This document shows positions 63,707 to 64,000 of a stretch of 64,000 bases of DNA, one piece after another. The notes under the pieces are model-generated. The model did not search any database. It was not told the origin of the DNA and worked only from the letters and a program-made list of their open reading frames with translations. Positions within the stretch are counted from its first letter, which is position 1. Each line of letters begins with the position of its first letter. The translations under genes were made by a program, and so were the position numbers. Source of the DNA: an uncultured Blastocatellia bacterium (GTDB lineage: Bacteria > Acidobacteriota > Blastocatellia > Pyrinomonadales > Pyrinomonadaceae); assembly GCA_946480785.1 (NCBI GenBank), contig CAMLLD010000001.1, forward strand, positions 124,001 to 188,000. The letters are read 5' to 3'.

Positions 63707-64000
63707 GTGGTCAACGGACATTTGGAAGACAGTTTGCGGCGGGAGATTGAAAGTTATCTCGACAGTCGACTCAACGCCGTCAAGCAGGAGATCGCCACGC
63801 TGCAAAGCCTGCTCAATGAATCGCTCACCAACTTTCTTGAGCGCCAGTCAGACGTGCAGGTGGAAAGCAGTTTGGTCGCTTCGATAACCGAGCACCTCCA
63901 TGCCGCGCACGAACGCGGCATCGAACACGCCGCCTCCGAAACGTCGCGCGCCAAAGCGTCGAGCGATATGGCCATCGTGAAGGCGGGCATCAGCGAGATC
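63707..64000 (+). CDS. Coiled-coil protein, 3' end beyond the window
   Basis: A GTG at 63707, preceded by GGAGG nine bases upstream, opens a frame that stays open to the last base (98 codons). Translation begins MVNGHLEDSLRREIESYLDS and continues with heptad-like runs (RLNAVKQEIATLQSLLNESL, then ERQSDVQVESSLVASI), so it is a helical coiled coil; a sensory or structural domain may lie beyond the edge. It has no stop codon in the window. Confidence 0.7.
   Translation, partial: MVNGHLEDSLRREIESYLDSRLNAVKQEIATLQSLLNESLTNFLERQSDVQVESSLVASITEHLHAAHERGIEHAASETSRAKASSDMAIVKAGISEI

Noticed and set aside
1..64000. rRNA, tRNA, CRISPR arrays, insertion sequences and integrases
   Set aside because: I read both strands for cloverleaf-like tRNA ends, conserved rRNA segments, transposase motifs and array spacing and found none that I could support.

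Overview
The window reads as chromosomal DNA of an Acidobacteriota bacterium, most likely class Blastocatellia (an inference, not a database result). The reasons are two very long Oar-like TonB-dependent receptors with N-terminal carboxypeptidase-regulatory domains, a winged-helix/TolB-like/TPR regulator, TPR-rich signalling proteins, many paired hypothetical envelope genes and a moderately GC-rich composition. I see no rRNA, tRNA, CRISPR array or insertion sequence.

Layout. 1-4.2 kb: a GNAT-like fragment, glutamate formimidoyltransferase, a SpoIIM-like membrane protein and a DUF58 protein. 4.2-9 kb: a secreted TPR protein and the first Oar-like receptor. 9.3-14.7 kb: a tight leftward operon of a secreted protein, a multi-span membrane protein, DUF4129, DUF4350 and a MoxR ATPase. 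With the DUF58 and SpoIIM genes this makes a MoxR/DUF58-type cluster that the receptor and TPR genes interrupt. 14.9-18.6 kb: the second Oar-like receptor. 19-21 kb: a methyltransferase and a DUF512 protein. 21-36.8 kb: a surface-polysaccharide region with a Wza-like export protein, an O-antigen-ligase-like protein carrying a PDZ-like insert, a polyprenyl-phosphate sugar transferase, DUF354, WbpB-like and WbpD-like sugar-modifying enzymes, an alpha/alpha-toroid protein, asparagine synthase, GT2, a nucleotide-sugar epimerase and a methyltransferase. Small CD225, TM2 and DUF2752 membrane proteins and an M20 peptidase lie inside it.

37.2-46.1 kb is the most unusual part. It holds a winged-helix/TolB/TPR regulator, a 91-residue secreted peptide precursor with five tandem octapeptides (GTISTTRT type), a 53-codon ORF coupled to a TPR-histidine kinase-receiver protein, and a TPR-GAF-sigma54 activator. 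The C-terminal half of the winged-helix protein is paralogous to the sensor half of the kinase. A sigma54-like promoter lies ahead of the peptide gene. I propose, as inference, a peptide-sensing system read by TPR receptors.

46.4-52.5 kb is the conserved ffh-rpsP-khpA-rimM-trmD-rplS operon behind a good sigma70-type promoter, followed by two GT4 glycosyltransferases. 52.8-57.9 kb holds a hypothetical gene, secA and a membrane-anchored protein with a Pro/Ser/Ala linker, all leftward. 58-63.5 kb has a Ski2-like helicase split over two overlapping frames, an O-methyltransferase, an amidohydrolase and a single-domain response regulator. The right edge cuts a coiled-coil protein gene. Convergent neighbours overlap by 4-20 bp at five places.
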